From Cephalopachus bancanus (taxonomy: Eukaryota > Chordata > Mammalia > Primates > Tarsiidae): DNA of 64,000 nucleotides. The position numbers and the translations under genes were made by a program. Below are positions 47,830-59,419 of this stretch, in pieces. The first letter of the stretch is position 1; the number at the start of each line of letters is the position of its first letter. Under the pieces are notes generated by a model. It had not been told where the DNA came from. It worked only from the letters and a program-made list of their open reading frames with translations, and made no database searches. The stretch is taken from NCBI GenBank assembly GCA_027257055.1, contig JAPVLO010000044.1, positions 992,001-1,056,000 on the forward strand, given 5' to 3'.

Positions 47830-50062
47830 TCATTACAGGCATAAACAATCATATTTCAATAATCAGTCTGAATGTGAATGAACTAAATACATTACTAATA
47901 AGACACAGAATGGCAAACTGAAGAAAAACACATGACAATAATTTGATGTATCCAGGAAATTCATCTCAACACAAGGAATGCACACAGATTCAAAGTTAGA
48001 GGATGGAAAAAAATTTCCAGGTGAATGGATCACAAAAAATGGCAGGAGTAGTTACCTTAATATCAGACAAAATAACCTCTAAGCTATCAAAAATTACAAA
48101 AAATGCAGGGGCACTTTATATAATGATTAAATGTTCAATCCATCAATGAGAAATTTCCATCATAAACATATATGCACTTAATACAGGAGCACCAGAATTT
48201 ATAAAGAAACTTCTAAGTAAACTGACAAAAATACCTGGGGACTTAAATACCCCACTAACAACCCTAGACAGATCATTGAGTCAAAAAATCAACAAAGAAA
48301 TCTGAACCTCAACTTAACACTTGACCAAGTGCACTTAATAGATACCTACAAAACACTCCACCCAACAACCACAGAATATACATTCTACTCATCACCACAT
48401 GGAAAGCACTCCAAGATCAATCACATTCTCAGCTATAAATCAAGCATAAACAAAGTTTATAAGATCAAAATACTGCCATGCACCTTCTCAGACCACAGTG
48501 GAATAAAAAAAAAATCAACACCAACAAAATTCCCCCAAAACTCACAAAGACATGGAAACTAGACAGCAAACCTCTGGGATGCCACGAAGAGGGAATTTGT
48601 ATCTCTATGAATATGCATCAAGAAAACGAAGAGATCACACCTCAACAGCCTAACAAATCACCTAAGGGAGTTGGAAAAACAGGAACATCAAAATCCTAAC
48701 TTCAGCAGAAGAATCCAGATTACCAAAATAAAAACCCAAATAGGGGACATAGAAGACAAAAATATCATAGAAAAAATCAACAAAACAAAATGCTGGTTCT
48801 TTGAAAGAGTAAACAAGATTGATGGACTCCTAGACAGAATGACCAAGAAAAAGAGAGAAAAAGCCCAAATAAACACAGTCAGAAATGCAACAGACCAAAT
48901 CGTAACTGACCCCCAAGAAATAAAAAGGTTATCAGAGATTACTGTGCATACCAATATGGAAACAAGCTTGATAACCTAAATGAAATGGAGGACTTTCTGA
49001 TATCACATAACCTCCCAAGGTTGAAACAAGATGTTATTAAGACATTAAATAGACCAGTAACAGCCCAGGAAATTGACTCCATTATAAGAAACTACCTACA
49101 AAAGAAAAGAAAAGAAAAGAAAGCTCTGGACCGACAGCTTTCCAGCAGAATTCTACAAAACTTACAAGTAGGAGTTTATAGCAATCTTATTGAAAGTATT
49201 ACAGGCAATTAAGAAAGACAGCATTCTCCTCAAATCACTTTACAAAGCTAATATCATATTGACACCCAAACCAGGTTAAGATCCAACAAAAAAAGAGAAC
49301 TACAGGCCAATATTCCTAAAGAACATAGATGAAAACATTTTCAGCAGGATTCTAGCAAATCAGATACAACAACATATCTCAAAAATCATCTACCATGAGC
49401 AAGTAAGCTTTATCCCCAGGATGCAGGGCTGGTTCAATATCTGCAAGACCATAAATGTAATTATATCAACAGATGTACAAATGAGAACCACATGATTATA
49501 TCATTAGATGCAGAAAACTTTTGCTGAAATCCAGCATCCCTCTTGAAAAAAACCCTTGATCACCGAGGCATAGACGGAACATACCTCAAAATAGTAAGTG
49601 CCATCTATGATAAACCCACAACCAGCATATTGCTCATTGGACAGAAACTGGATGCATTTCCCCTGAAAACCGAAACAAGACAAGGTTCCCCACTCTCACT
49701 CCTCTTGTACAACATTGTGTTGGAAGTCTTAGCTAGAGCAATTAGATAAGAGGCGTAAATCAGGGTTATTCAAATAGGAAAAGAGGAAGTTAACTTATCC
49801 CTCTTTGCTGACAATATGATCCTAACCTCAAAAACCCAAGAAAATCTGTCAAAAACCTGCTTTCACTGATAAAGGACTTTGGAAAGTCTCAGGGTACAAA
49901 ATAAATGTGCAAAAGACAGTTGCATTCTTATATGCAGCCATAAAGGACAGACATATGGACTTTGCAGGAACTTGGCTTGATTTAGAGTCTATAATACTCA
50001 ATGATCTAACACAGGAACAAAGAACAGAGTAATATATGTTCTCACTCATAAACAGACCCTGA
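47830..50062 (+). pseudogene. L1 ORF2 relic (endonuclease/reverse transcriptase)
   Basis: ORF2p nicks DNA and reverse-transcribes L1 and Alu RNA. Readable pieces: endonuclease part (48329-48562, TTTEYTFYSSPHGKHSKINH), linker (48671-48979, NKTKCWFFERVNKIDGLLDR) and RT palm (49543-49749, [20 protein letters not shown]). The catalytic FADD motif reads FADN at 49804-49815, so a metal-binding Asp is lost. Just after VQKTVAFLY the text jumps to the extreme C-terminus (AAIKDRHMDFAGTWLDLES), so the rest of RT, the thumb and the Cys-rich region are deleted. Stops and frameshifts occur throughout. Confidence 0.88.
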
Positions 50063-50300
50063 ACCTTCACCATACTATTTTAAGAAAAGGATTTTCTGTA
50101 GTAGGTTACTGCCTGGGTATGGGGGGGCACAAATTCAATGAGGGTACCGGATCTCAAACCAGACAAAGTGGGAACCAGAGGGAGGTCCACACTTTATCTG
50201 CATGATGTCCATTTCTATACCTAATCTTGAATTGTACCCCACATCTTTAAAATAAAATATATTTTTAAAAGTCTTTCAATGTTAAAAAAATACAATAAAA

Positions 50301-50502
50301 TAAAACAATCCTCCCACCTCAGCCTCCTGAGTAGCTGGGATTATAGGTGTGCATGGCTGCGCCCCAGCTATTTTTTTTATTTTTTGTAGAGACAAGATCT
50401 CACTATGTGGGTAGGCTGGTCTCGAACTTTGGGCTCAAACTGTCCTCCCACCTCAGTTTCCCAAAGTGCTGGGATCACAGGTATGAGCCACCAAGCCCGG
50501 CC
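50301..50502 (-). repeat. AluJ, right part of the split copy, antisense
   Basis: Resumes after the second TSD copy (50301-50312) with 'cccacctcagcctcctgagt' and ends 'gagccaccaagcccggcc'. Read in sense, the A box is TGGCTCATACCTG and the B-box region AAGTTCGAGACC, the classic older form and unlike the young copies. Confidence 0.92.
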
Positions 50503-50815
50503 CACTTTTCTTTTTTTAACTTAATATTTTATCTTGAAAACATTTCTCTATCTGCATATAGAAGGCTCTTTTATTGTTTTTATTTTTCCCAGTTGTATGG
50601 TATTTCTATATGGGTGTAGTTATAATTTATTTAGCCTATTTATAGACACAGTACTGTTTCCTGTATTTTATATTACAAACAGTGCAGAGGTAAATGGCCT
50701 TATGCATAAATCATTTTACATATTTGCAAATATAGCAATAGGAATAAAATCCCAGAAGTGGGATTGTTGAATCAAAGGGTTTGTACATTTGTAATTGACA
50801 GATATGAAGAAGTTT
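50503..50815 (-). repeat. Old L1M fragment, right part of the split copy
   Basis: Continues from 44384: 'ttgtatggtatttctatatg', 'attacaaacagtgcagaggt', 'cagaagtgggattgttgaat', 'caaagggtttgtacatttgt', the antisense wording of an old L1 3' end. Confidence 0.75.
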
Positions 50816-50819
50816 CTTA

Positions 50820-51720
50820 CCTTCCCTTAACTGTAGTTTTTTTAAATTTATAAAATGGGAAATCAAGTAATCTACTGTACAAAGCACTTAATATTAAACA
50901 ATTTTTTCCTTCTGTAAATATTATTATTAGATAACATAATGTTGCAAATTGCAAAGTGCTAGGTATAGCACTGTAATATAGACTGTTAATGCTATAAAAT
51001 TCCGTGAATGCTGGGAGTAGCACATTCAATAATACTTCAATAACTCGCCTAATGAACAGCTAGGTGTTCTTTGCAGTTAGCATACTTATATGTTTGTTTT
51101 GCTACTAATTTGCTTAAAATGTTTTTTCCTCTAAAATATGCTAAGCATCTTTACAATTCTCCAAATCATGACAGGTTGAGGGATAGTGAATTTCTCAAAT
51201 GGCAAGTTGCTCTTTTCTTTTAAAATAACTAAAGATGCATGTCAGCTAAAACAGCATAGGCTGAAAGTTGTCCAAAGGTATTATAAGGTACACAAAATAA
51301 TAGATGTCTAGTTGTAATTAGCACCTTAAAAAAAACCTTTCAGTTTAGAGATTTTACTTAACTGTCACAAAAGGTAAATATGTGACATTTTGAAATAACA
51401 TACTGGACTGGGATTTGAAAGGCCTCTGATGTTCAGCTCTGATTGCAAAAAACAGAAACAAATGGTATGGATAGGATATGAGGGCACCACATGGAGCTCA
51501 AAGGCAAGAATTACAGGCGGTTTTCAGAGTTCCATTCATTGTAGCTCCATTCTACAGATTTGATGGACTCTGCTCTCTGTTGACCTGACCAGCTATCTCT
51601 CAATATAATAAGTATTAACTAGATTGTATTTTGTGTAATTGCTATTTCAAAAGGGTATCTTCCTAGCTACCTGCAGCTTCATCTACAATTTCAAGGAAAG
51701 AACTCTCTAAATTCAGCACA
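50820..51720. other. Unique-looking DNA, no gene seen
   Basis: AT-rich; no repeat family or exon recognised. Confidence 0.4.
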
Positions 51721-51724
51721 AAAC

Positions 51725-51870
51725 AGAATTGTATAATGCAAAGAATATTGGACGCGACAGGTCAGGAATCCAGGGTTCTAGCCTATCTCAACCGCCATCT
51801 TGCTATGTGAATAGAAAAAATTCATGTAAGTACTCCGATCTTTAGTCTTATTTGTTCTGCCATGTTGGAA
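51725..51870 (+). repeat. MIR SINE fragment
   Basis: 'atccagggttctagcctatc' and 'ccatcttgctatgtgaatag' follow the MIR core. Confidence 0.55.
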
Positions 51871-51879
51871 AGAATTTTT

Positions 51880-52590
51880 ACTCCCCAAATCTTTCTCAAA
51901 ATATGATGCTTTTCTCTTTCTAGTCCTGAAGGCGTAGACTTAACTTGTCCACTCTAATTGCAGCCTAATTTGTCTCTCTAGCTTTAACTCACTGCTGGAA
52001 CACCGTGGTCAACAGACTGAGAAAATGAAGATTCAAATACATTTGCATTTTTAAATCTAAATAATAAGCTTTATGATGGCATAGAGATGTGTAATACAGT
52101 AGAAGGAAGATGGTGGGTGGTGAGTTGAAACATTCACTTTTCCACACATTGAAGTCAAATTTCTTACATAAAACTTAAGTTGACTTGTTTGAGACTCAGC
52201 AAGGAGGTCTTGGCTACAGCTATAGATTTGGAAATCATGAGTATAAGCAGTGGTAAGTTCATAGGAATGAATGAAATACTCAGGGAGAGTATATACTGAG
52301 AGAAGAAGGTCTAAGCAAATAATTTGACCGTTGTCTTATATATGGTCTCCTCACTCCCAGAAAGCAAATGAACAAAACAAAACTAACAAAAACAGCCTGG
52401 GACAATGGTTTTCAGTTAGTTTACTTGGGGAAGTGTTCTCCAGAAACAGGAGCAGGAGAAAAGGAGGAAAAGCTGGGTAAAGGTGGTTATCAAGCTGTTC
52501 ACTACTGTTGCAGGAGTTTTGAACTCCACTGTCAGCTTAAACCAGCAACCTCAGGTTCTTGTCCCATGACTGAGAAGATTAAGGAATATG
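51880..52590. other. Unique-looking DNA, no gene seen
   Basis: No repeat family recognised. The 80-codon frame at 52368-52610 lacks a recognisable domain and runs into the next LTR-like repeat. Confidence 0.4.
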
Positions 52591-52599
52591 GACACCAAA

Positions 52600-53150
52600 A
52601 GGATGAGTGAAAGAAAGAGTTTATTAAGCCACAAAGCTCTCTCCAGAGAAGACAGGGGGCCTGAAAAGTGTTACCCATGCTAGGAGTTTGTGGTTTTATT
52701 TTATCTTTTCTGGGGTGTTTTCTCTCATTTACTTCTCATCTGTCCCTTACTTCCTGAGACCTGTTTCTTATTGCTCATACAGGACCTTGATCAAAGTTAC
52801 TCTAAAAGATATTCAAGATATTCAAGAATATCACCTATAAGCACCACAAAAAAGTCTACTGGGGGGGTAAAACTGCAATGTAAATACTATGTTAATGATA
52901 TTATAAGAAGCCAAGGTCAGGTTAGTACATTTAGTTAAGCTACTGCACCTGTGTTTAAGCAGCAGAAAGTCCCTTTTAGCAGTGCATCCTGGGTTGAAAG
53001 GATGTTCTTAACCACATTTCCAGTCACCAATTATATAATGGGGGTGGTGCAGAGGGCATTCCTGCAGGTATTAAGTCTCCTTGAGACCCTCCCTCTCTTT
53101 CTGCCTATCTAGCTTCTGACTATCTCCTCTCTCACCATTGTAGACAACTG
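52600..53150 (-). repeat. Antisense LTR-like relic
   Basis: On the minus strand, AATAAACTC (complement of gagtttatt near 52617) provides a poly(A) signal near the 3' end. The wording 'ccacaaagctctctccagag', 'gggcctgaaaagtgttaccc', 'ttataagaagccaaggtcag' and 'cacatttccagtcaccaatt' resembles a dispersed mammalian LTR that I cannot name with certainty. No viral genes adjoin it. Confidence 0.5.
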
Positions 53151-53154
53151 GAAC

Positions 53155-53650
53155 TGGATTTCTCAGAGACTTGCTGAGGAGCCATGAGAAATGTATCTCA
53201 AAGGAGAGGGCTGTCTTTGCACCAACTTTTATGTCTCAATGGGTAAGGGTTGTCCCATGGAGTGTCAACTTCCTCTTGCTTCAAGTTTTTCAGAGTCAAA
53301 ATGATTCATGCAGACATCCTTCACCATGATTACACAGAAGCTCTGGGCTTCTATTTCTTTTGTTCATTACCCCATGTCATTGTTTTGCATTGAATATACA
53401 CTTACCCTTATTTTAAATGTCTATGTTCCAGTCATTAGAAGCTCAAAGATTAAAGGTTATAGGTTACTTTGATATCCAATAGGGATGGGTCAACATAAGT
53501 ATATAGAAATCGAGGTGAAAGGGGTGAAAAACTTCACATTTAGTGGTCATGAACCCAACAACATATATACATATATATCTCCCATAAATATCCTTTCCAT
53601 CTTACCATTCTTAACTGCTTTTCAGTTATTCCTGCTGAGGGAGGGGGGAG
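53155..53650. other. Unique-looking DNA, no gene seen
   Basis: No repeat family or coding signal recognised. Confidence 0.4.
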
Positions 53651-53668
53651 TTTTAAAAGTGACTTGGA

Positions 53669-53940
53669 GGTTGGGCACAGTGGCTCAAGTCTGTAATCTC
53701 AGCACTTTAGGAGGCCGAGGTGAGAGAATTGCCTGAGTCCAGGGGTTTGAGACTAGCCTGGGCAACTTGGTGAGACCTTGTCTCTACAATAGATCAAAAA
53801 ATTAGCCAGGCATGTTGGAGCATGTTAGAAAGCTGAGGTGAAAGGACCACCCGAACCCAGCAGAGTCGTGAGCATAGTATTGCATTCCAACCTGGGTGAC
53901 AGTGTGAGACTCCAACTCAAAAATTAAAATTAAAATTAAA
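53669..53940 (+). repeat. Alu, intermediate between AluJ and the young subfamily
   Basis: Starts 'ggttgggcacagtggctcaa' and ends 'gactccaactc' plus a (TTAAAA)n-type tail. It shares 'gagaattgcctgagtcc', 'tacaatagatcaaaaaatta' and the 'ccaactc' end with the young subfamily, but its A box still reads TGGCTCAAGTCTG and the B-box region GGTTTGAGACT. A blurred direct repeat, aaaagtga, flanks it (53655-53662 and 53941-53948). Confidence 0.85.
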
Positions 53941-54111
53941 AAAAGTGAACTAACTATTACCAGTTGTTTTCTGTAGTGAACTAACAAGCCTCTTCCATCT
54001 TTGTTATAGTCTGCTTCTGTGTCTTGATTATTGTTCTCTTTGCATATTATCTTTGAAGGCCTGCCTGAATTCATGTAAGTAAAATGAATATTTGATGTAA
54101 CTAGATGGAAT

Positions 54112-54215
54112 AAGTATTATCATCCTTTTACTATATGTCAGGATATTGTTCTAAGTGCCTTACCTAAAACATTTCATGTACTTTTTACAATAAACTCATA
54201 AAGAAGGTCAGTTTG
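54112..54215 (-). repeat. MIR SINE fragment, antisense
   Basis: 'tttactatatgtcaggatat' and 'tctaagtgccttacctaaaa' match the antisense 5' part of MIR-type elements. Confidence 0.5.
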
Positions 54216-54534
54216 CTGGGCCTGCCTATAAGCTCTGTGAAGACACACAGGAAAAATCTTATGCCAAACCCCTACTCATGAAAGATTTGACCAAAGGCCA
54301 GGTCCTCTTTCCCAATAATTGACCTACGAGAATTAGAGGCAATTGTCAGTGGCAGGAGCTCCTGAGCCGAAGAGCCTGTAAATTCAGGGCCAGTGACTGG
54401 TAGTCAGGTCAGGTGATTTGTAAGCAGGGGTGGTGGGCAAGAGGCAGAGGAGGCCAAGGAGAAGAAATGAGAAAGACCATCACCGTCAGAAATGGAGAAA
54501 AATTCTTCTACTAATGAGAATTTTCAAATTTCTA

Positions 54535-55130
54535 TAAAGTTGTTATAGGACCAAGAGATTTGATTGCCCACTGTATGGTAACAGACCAATACGTTGAAAC
54601 AGCAGGTGTTGCAGCTGGGAAAAAGTTTAATAATCATAGAGCAGTCAAACAAGGAGATGAGAGGAAACCTCAAATTCATCTCCTTATGGGGTTTAAAGAT
54701 GGTGTTTTTAAGGGGTCTGGATAGGTGATGGGCTAAATAGTGGGAATTACTGATTGGTTGAGAAAGGGATAAAGTCACAGGACAGGGAGATGAAGAAATT
54801 GCATTTATATACTGAGTCTGTTTCTTGGTGGGAATCTTCATACTGGCTGGCATTGGCAGTTCTATTGAAATTCAGAATCAGAAAAACATATTAAATCAAT
54901 TATTGGGTGAAAATGTCCAGGGTCAGAGAGATTCTATCTATGAGGAACAATGGGGGAGCAGGAGGTCAGCGTGTTACTTGACTTTTGGTTAGTTATCAGT
55001 TGTGGGGAAGTGGGTTGAAGTGCACCAGGGCACTCTGATCAATGCCTAACTGTAATCTGCCTAAAGCCTGGCTTGTAATTTTCATTAACTCTGTGAGGGC
55101 AATTTTGCAACTTGGCTGCACTTATAGCTC
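54535..55130 (-). repeat. Antisense LTR-like relic
   Basis: The wording 'gttgcagctgggaaaaagtt', 'aaattcatctccttatgggg', 'ggcattggcagttctattga', 'ggtcagagagattctatcta', 'gatcaatgcctaactgtaat' and 'ttttcattaactctgtgagg' matches my memory of a dispersed LTR in reverse orientation. Family not assigned. The 109-codon minus frame (54524-54853) is inside it and is not regarded as a gene. Confidence 0.5.
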
Positions 55131-55344
55131 TTGTGTTCCAGGTAGTTATTTTGCATATATTCCATCTCTCTTTTATTTGAGCTAGCTTGAAAGGGTTTCT
55201 GTTCTTTCCAACCTTGCTTAGAACCCAAATCTGCATTATTGAAACTCCAGTTGCATCTATAAATGTATAACATATATTGTCAGGAATAAGATATCTTTGT
55301 CTAATAGGAATGGCTAAGAGACAGGGATCAGGTGATGAGTTTTA

Positions 55345-55550
55345 GTTAGTACTATCACTTGCTTGCTGTGTGACCCAGGGCGAAAACACTTATTACTTAT
55401 CCCTTTGGGGCCTCAGTTTTTTTAATCTATAAAATGGGCATAATGTTGATGCATATATCTTTCATAGAAGGTGGATATAAAAATATATAAATGCATTTTT
55501 AGAGTTTACAAAACAACAAATAAGTGCAAACAATTATTATTACATTTGAC
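55345..55550 (+). repeat. MIR SINE
   Basis: 'cttgctgtgtgacccagggc', 'ggcctcagtttttttaatct' and 'ataaaatgggcataatgttg' are diagnostic MIR words. Confidence 0.8.
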
Positions 55551-55559
55551 CAAAATAAA

Positions 55560-56470
55560 AATATATGTATCTTATGGTCTTTTGCAATAGTAACATTTTT
55601 AAGAGCTGACCTGGCACTTTAATTATAGCCAAAGTTCTTAGAAATACTCTGACATGTATGAGACCAAGAGACCACAGGCAGTTTTCTGAATTTTTGTGAC
55701 CATATGCATTTTCTGTCCAACTAGATGTTAAGACAATTGAGGGAAATACTCCATAATATGTGTATTTGCTTTTTTCCATAGGACTAAGTACAATGTAGAT
55801 GCTTCAGAGACTACCTGACTGAAAGGAACGATGGATAGATGTTGTTCTAGAAAACTTCACCATCTGTGAAAATTCAAGTTGAGTTTAAGTTCCCTGTGAC
55901 TATTCCCAATAAAATAAAAGTCTGTGAGTATGCACACATACTGTATGCAATGCATAAGTATTGCATAGATATTTTTTCACTGGAGCAATGCAAATAAAAT
56001 CAGTGTTACTAATCCTTACAGCTGGGTGAGATCCTATTTTAAATTCTCAATGCTTATTTGCTCACTAGTATGAATATATGTACAATACTAATCAGTAGAA
56101 TTTTTTCCCAGTCTTCTTAGACAGAAGGTGTTCACTTTATCAAGATTTCAATATTTGAAACATTATAAATTTGGTGTTGTATTAGTCAAACAAACAGAAA
56201 TATAAATACAAAAATACCCTAAATCTTCTTCTGTCCATTGATAAAAATGGGTAACTTGTATAGGTATAAACTTTCTGTCATTAGAGGTGTTTGAGCTGTG
56301 GCTGAAAAATCACCTATCAGAGATAGTTAATATTTTTTGGAAGGAGCAGAACTGGTCTTTTCCCTACTAATGTGTCATTGCCAACTTGAGATCAGGAATC
56401 AGATTGCATTTATTGGAGACTTGCTATAATACTTGTGGCGTGTTATGCTAAACCTGGAAGAAGTCTATAT
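55560..56470. other. Unique-looking DNA, no gene seen
   Basis: AT-rich, no recognised repeat or exon. Confidence 0.4.
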
Positions 56471-56481
56471 ATATTCTAGAA

Positions 56482-56701
56482 CAGGGACCTGCAAACTATC
56501 ACTATAGGCCAAATCTGGCCTGTCACCCGATTTTGCAAATTAAGGTTTATTAGAATGCAGCTATTCTCATTCATTTAGTTATTGTCTATGGCTGTAACTA
56601 ATCAACAGCAGAACTGATAATTTATGGCAAAGACCATCTGACCCTCAGAGACTAAAATATTTACTCTCTGGTCAGTTACAGAAAAAGCTTGTCAATTCCT
56701 G
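56482..56701 (+). repeat. Non-autonomous hAT-type DNA transposon relic
   Basis: A compact 220-bp element with imperfect terminal inverted repeats (cagggacctgcaaact at the left, agcttgtcaattcctg at the right). Interior: 'aggccaaatctggcctgtca', 'attgtctatggctgtaacta', 'gactaaaatatttactctct', matching a well-known hAT-like repeat. No transposase. Confidence 0.8.
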
Positions 56702-56824
56702 TAAAAAGTGGGTGGAAAAGTTGAATGCATACATCTTTCAAAGAGTGCATCCTTACCCACTGGCATTATAAGGTATATTTGAACTTCTCTGGATATTTAA
56801 TTTAACCATAATTATTTTTTTAAC

Positions 56825-56928
56825 TTTGACTATTTCTATGACTTAGTTTCTTCATCTATAGAGTGGAAATATTTTTAATATCCCCTTAATCGAGTTGTTG
56901 TGAGGATTTAAAGTGAATGTTTTGAACC
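56825..56928 (+). repeat. MIR SINE fragment
   Basis: 'gacttagtttcttcatctat' and 'gagttgttgtgaggatttaa' are MIR 3' half words. Confidence 0.7.
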
Positions 56929-56929
56929 T

Positions 56930-58040
56930 TAACCCTAACTCTGATGTTAGTACTATAACTAAAACTCATTACCTGGGCCCTATCTCCTCATCATTTCCAT
57001 TAGACAATGCTCTGCTAGTCCTGACAATATATATGAAACATTTATGAATGCAACTGGAGTTTCATTAATGCACACTTGAATTCTAATCAAGTTTGGAAAG
57101 AACAGGACCCCTGTCAAGCTAGCTAAAATAAAAGATAAATGAAATGAACTTTTAACTACTACACTATACTGCGATAGACCAAAATAGAGGAAGATGAGGT
57201 GGATGAGGGCTGGGAAGGTAAGGGAAGTCTTGTTGCATGAAGTGTGACAGGAGTTACATTTTTTGAAGGTGAGGGCCCAAATGATAGTGATAATTCTGCT
57301 ATCTCTCTCAGTTACATGGAAGCTAGCTAAGCCAACTCTAATCTTACTAGTAGGAGAGTTATCCCCTTTCCTTACACCTCCGCCATGTTTTGAAAGGCCA
57401 TAGAGATTTTGCCTGCTAGCTATTCATCTGACCCAGAAAAGTAAGTGCATCTCTAATTTCAATCTGTTCTTTCTATCTCTAAGATAAACTAGCAATGATT
57501 TGCCAATAAGATGCAATTATAGTGCCTGCTGAGGTCAATATTCAATCAGTGGTTTCATTCTGAGTGCTGCTTTGATCAGTTGGTCAAAAATTTCCTTTCT
57601 TTGATGCTTTGTAAACCATGATTGATTGAGAGGTTTAGGGGTTTAAGATTGGGATGTGATTTCATTTTTAATCCAACTTGTGAGTGGCACTTCAAACTCT
57701 GGTCAAATATGACAATATCTCTTGGGAAGCTCCCGCCTATCCTGAGACCAGAGTTGGAGCTTCTTCCTATTCCTCTCACCATTCCCTCCCCTTCCCCAAA
57801 TAAAAGCCCAACTCTAAAGAATAGTAAATAAAATAGACTGTTCTGAAAGTTTTGAGGGAAGAACAGGAAGTCATATTAATTACTCAATCAACATTTTTTT
57901 TCATTAAACATTTTTCAATTATTTCTTAGTTTCTCCAATCTGCTGAGTTGCCTTTTTTCTCCTTTTTCCTTCCTCGCACAGTCTTTTAGACTTTCTTCTA
58001 CAAACTAGAAAGACTCAGCTGCTTCCTCACTTTGCTTTTT
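56930..58040. other. Unique-looking DNA, no gene seen
   Basis: No repeat family recognised. Two overlapping opposite-strand frames (57576-57782, 57622-57831) have no recognisable domain. Confidence 0.4.
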
Positions 58041-59380
58041 GTTTTGTTTTTTTTTTTTATTTTACAGATGTGGGGTACAATTCAGGGTTAGGTATATAAA
58101 TGTTCATTATGCAGGTATCCTTGTTGAGGAGGTGTGCCCCCTCCTCCCCTGGCAGTTTCCCACAACTGCCAATCCCCTTCTAATAGTATTATGATTGTTC
58201 AAGGTGTGCTTATGAGTGAGAACATGTGGTACTCAGTTATTTGTTTCTATGCTAGATCACTCAGTATTATAGATTCTAAGTCCATCCAAATTGCTGTAAA
58301 GTTCATGATTTTGACCTTCTTTATGGCTGTGTAATATTCCATCATGGTATGTACCACTTTTTAAAATTCAGTCCTTTTTCAATGGGTAGCATGGTTGGTT
58401 CCATGTTTTTGCTATTGTGAATAATGCTGCAATAAACATATATGTGCAAGTATCCATTTCATAGAGTGATCTGAGTTCTTCTGGGTATATTCCCGGTAAG
58501 GGGATTGTGGGTTCATACGGCAGGTAAATTTTTAGGAATCACTAAACTGTTTTCCACAGAGGTTGTACTAGTTTACACTCCCATCAACAATGTAGAAGTG
58601 TTTCCTTCTACCCGTGTCCTCTCTGGCATCTGTTGTTTTTTGAGTTATTGATGATGGCCATCCTTACTGGATTTAGGTGGTATCTCAGTGTGGCTTTAAT
58701 TTGCATTTCTTTGATGACTAGTGAGGCTGAGCATTTTTTTATGTATCTGTTGGCTGCTCATATGTCTTCTTTTGAGAAGTGTCTATTCACGCCTTTTGCC
58801 CACTTTGTAATGGGACTGTTATTTTTTTCTTTTCGGCACGTTTGAGTTCAATGTAGATCCTAGATGTTAGGCCTCTGTAAGATATATAGTTGGCAAATAT
58901 TTTTTCCAATCTGTGGGCTGTCTTCCTGCTTTCTTGGTGGTTTCTTTGGCTTTGCAGAAGTTTCTTAATTTGATGAGGTCCCACTTGTCTATCTTATCTC
59001 TCATGGCACGGACATCTGGGGTTTTGATCAGGAATTGGTTGCCAGCTCCAATTTCCATAAGAGTGTCTCCTGCATTTTCTAAGGTTCTTGTAGTTTGAGG
59101 TTTTAAGTTTAGGTCTTTGATCCATTTAGAGCTGATTTTTGGGTATGGTGATAGGTAGGGGTCTTGTTTTAATCTTCTGCATGTGATCAGCTAGTTTTCC
59201 CAGCACCATTTACTGAATAGGTTCTCCTCTCCCCAGTGGTTGATGGTGGAGGCTTTGTAAGATGAGTTGGTTGGGAAATTGAGGTTTTGCTTCCAAAATC
59301 TCTATTCAGTTCCATTGATCTATATGCCTGTTCTTGTACCAATACCAGGCTGTTTTGATTATTGATTATTGTAATGGGAC

Positions 59381-59419
59381 TTAATAATAAAGCTTAAAGC
59401 TTAATAATAAAGCTTAAAG
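59381..59419. repeat. 20-bp tandem duplication within L1
   Basis: The unit ttaataataaagcttaaagc at 59381-59400 is repeated at 59401-59419. It contributes to the end of the 114-codon readable block. Confidence 0.9.

Larger units (their letters stand above)
44494..50300 (+). mobile_element. LINE-1 inserted in AluJ, near full length but broken
   Basis: Bounded by a perfect 12-bp TSD, taaaacaatcct (44482-44493 and 50301-50312). It contains a 1.9 kb 5' UTR (44494-46426) with a very T-rich block (45560-46130) and a (GT)n run; ORF1 (46427-47752) split by an Alu; a damaged ORF2 (about 47830-50062) with a large internal deletion near 49931-49945; and a 3' UTR (50063-50300) ending 'ccccacatctttaaaataaa'. 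It is homologous throughout to the element at 6582-9227. It cannot encode an active ORF2 protein. Confidence 0.92.

Noticed and set aside
56929..56940. Telomere-like ttaaccctaact
   Set aside because: Less than two telomeric units; too short to be an interstitial telomere repeat.
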